Source of the DNA: Euglena gracilis
Taxonomy: Eukaryota; Euglenida; Euglenophyceae; Euglenales
NCBI GenBank assembly: GCA_039621445.1
Contig: CP154955.1
Location: forward strand, 28,589,471-28,653,470
Direction: 5' to 3'
DNA: 64,000 bases
Part shown: piece after piece, positions 63,511 to 64,000 of the stretch
How the letters are laid out: every line of letters begins with the position of its first letter
Numbering within the stretch: position 1 is the stretch's first letter
Position numbers and translations under genes: made by a program
Notes under the pieces: generated by a model
The model's input: the letters and a program-made list of their open reading frames with translations, nothing else
Told to the model about the DNA's origin: nothing
Databases searched by the model: none

Positions 63511-64000
63511 TAGCTCTGGTCCTGACTCCCCCCAAAGAAGACCTTTTTCACTTTTTTGGTCTGTTGTTGATGGTCTTTTTTTTGGGAGGTTCCTTTTTCG
63601 AGGGTTTTTTCTGATAATTTCGACCAGAAAAAGCTGTCTTGCAAGGGAATCCAAAAAATAGGTATTAAAAAACAGCATTTTGGAAATGAGCAAAATTGTC
63701 ACAAAAAGTCTTATATTAGCACCTACAGAATGAGTAAATTTACAAACAACATATCAAATAAGTCGTCCATTTTGGGGCATTTTCACCATTTCAGGGGTTT
63801 TAAATCTCTTCCAAACGGGAGCAATTTTCGATTTTCCCAAAATCAAACTCGAGGTTTTATTTGGGGGGGGGGGGCTTAATTTTTTAAGAGGTTCAGAAGC
63901 ATACATCCAGTGTCAGGTTAGGAGTAGCTCTGGGCCGGATTATCCTAAGGTCTTACATATATCAGTCATATAAGTATACACACATACATACATACATACA
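63511..64000. other. AT-rich end of window
   Basis: No exon supported. A G run lies at 63865-63874. A (CATA)n tract begins at about 63975 and is cut by the window edge. Confidence 0.5.

Noticed and set aside
1-64000. tRNA, rRNA, riboswitch or bacterial operon features
   Set aside because: I looked for cloverleaf-like or conserved rRNA stretches and Shine-Dalgarno-spaced frames and saw none; the window is eukaryotic in structure.

Overview
The window looks like nuclear DNA of an intron-rich protist or alga. The exons are short and mostly GC-rich, with GT..AG borders and matching phases. They sit in long introns full of microsatellites, runs of 8 to 15 C or G, and short inverted-repeat transposons. 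I see no operons, ribosome binding sites, rRNA, tRNA or CRISPR. I cannot name the species.

All three recognisable genes are on the + strand. (1) From 553 to about 19250 there are scattered exons of a secreted or membrane cysteine-rich protein: a signal peptide at 553, cysteine modules near 4.4, 5.8, 10.7 and 11.4 kb, then a Gly/Ser linker plus a hydrophobic segment at 12.1-12.5 kb. Tail-like exons follow at 16.3-19.25 kb. Joining them into one gene is an inference. (2) From 36014 to at least 49227, eighteen exons join in consistent phase into a protein of at least 875 residues: leucine-rich repeats, a disordered linker, an EF-hand pair, a charged helix and a Pro-rich tail. (3) From 51716, six exons encode a protein with two AN1 zinc fingers of the ZFAND2 / plant SAP11 type. 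Its second finger is split by a 2.4-kb transposon-like insert.

The rest is mostly mobile DNA. Many elements end in CAGG.. or CAAG.. inverted repeats flanked by 8-bp duplications, as in hAT transposons. Several are nested: at 53.2-55.0 kb three elements sit one inside another. Longer members carry their own internal repeat arrays (GCCGACCGCA, TAAAATGGCC, TTTTTTAAGG, ACGAACAATC). One family, at 6953-9124 and 53318-54948, keeps a BED-like zinc finger and a coiled-coil reading frame, so it is probably a decayed transposase-bearing element. Unrelated families share a GGCGCC-RAA-GGCGCC hairpin.

Region by region: 0.5-6 kb, start of the Cys-rich gene with insertions; 7-9 kb, hAT-like element; 10.6-19.3 kb, more Cys-rich exons with three transposons in the introns; 20-31.5 kb, a shuffled block of duplications with no convincing gene; 31.6-35.9 kb, nested elements; 36-49.2 kb, the LRR/EF-hand gene; 51.7-62.6 kb, the AN1 gene with large insertions; 63-64 kb, more elements. 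The likeliest new biology is the repeated landing of small hAT-like elements in or beside exons, including one that appears to act as an intron.
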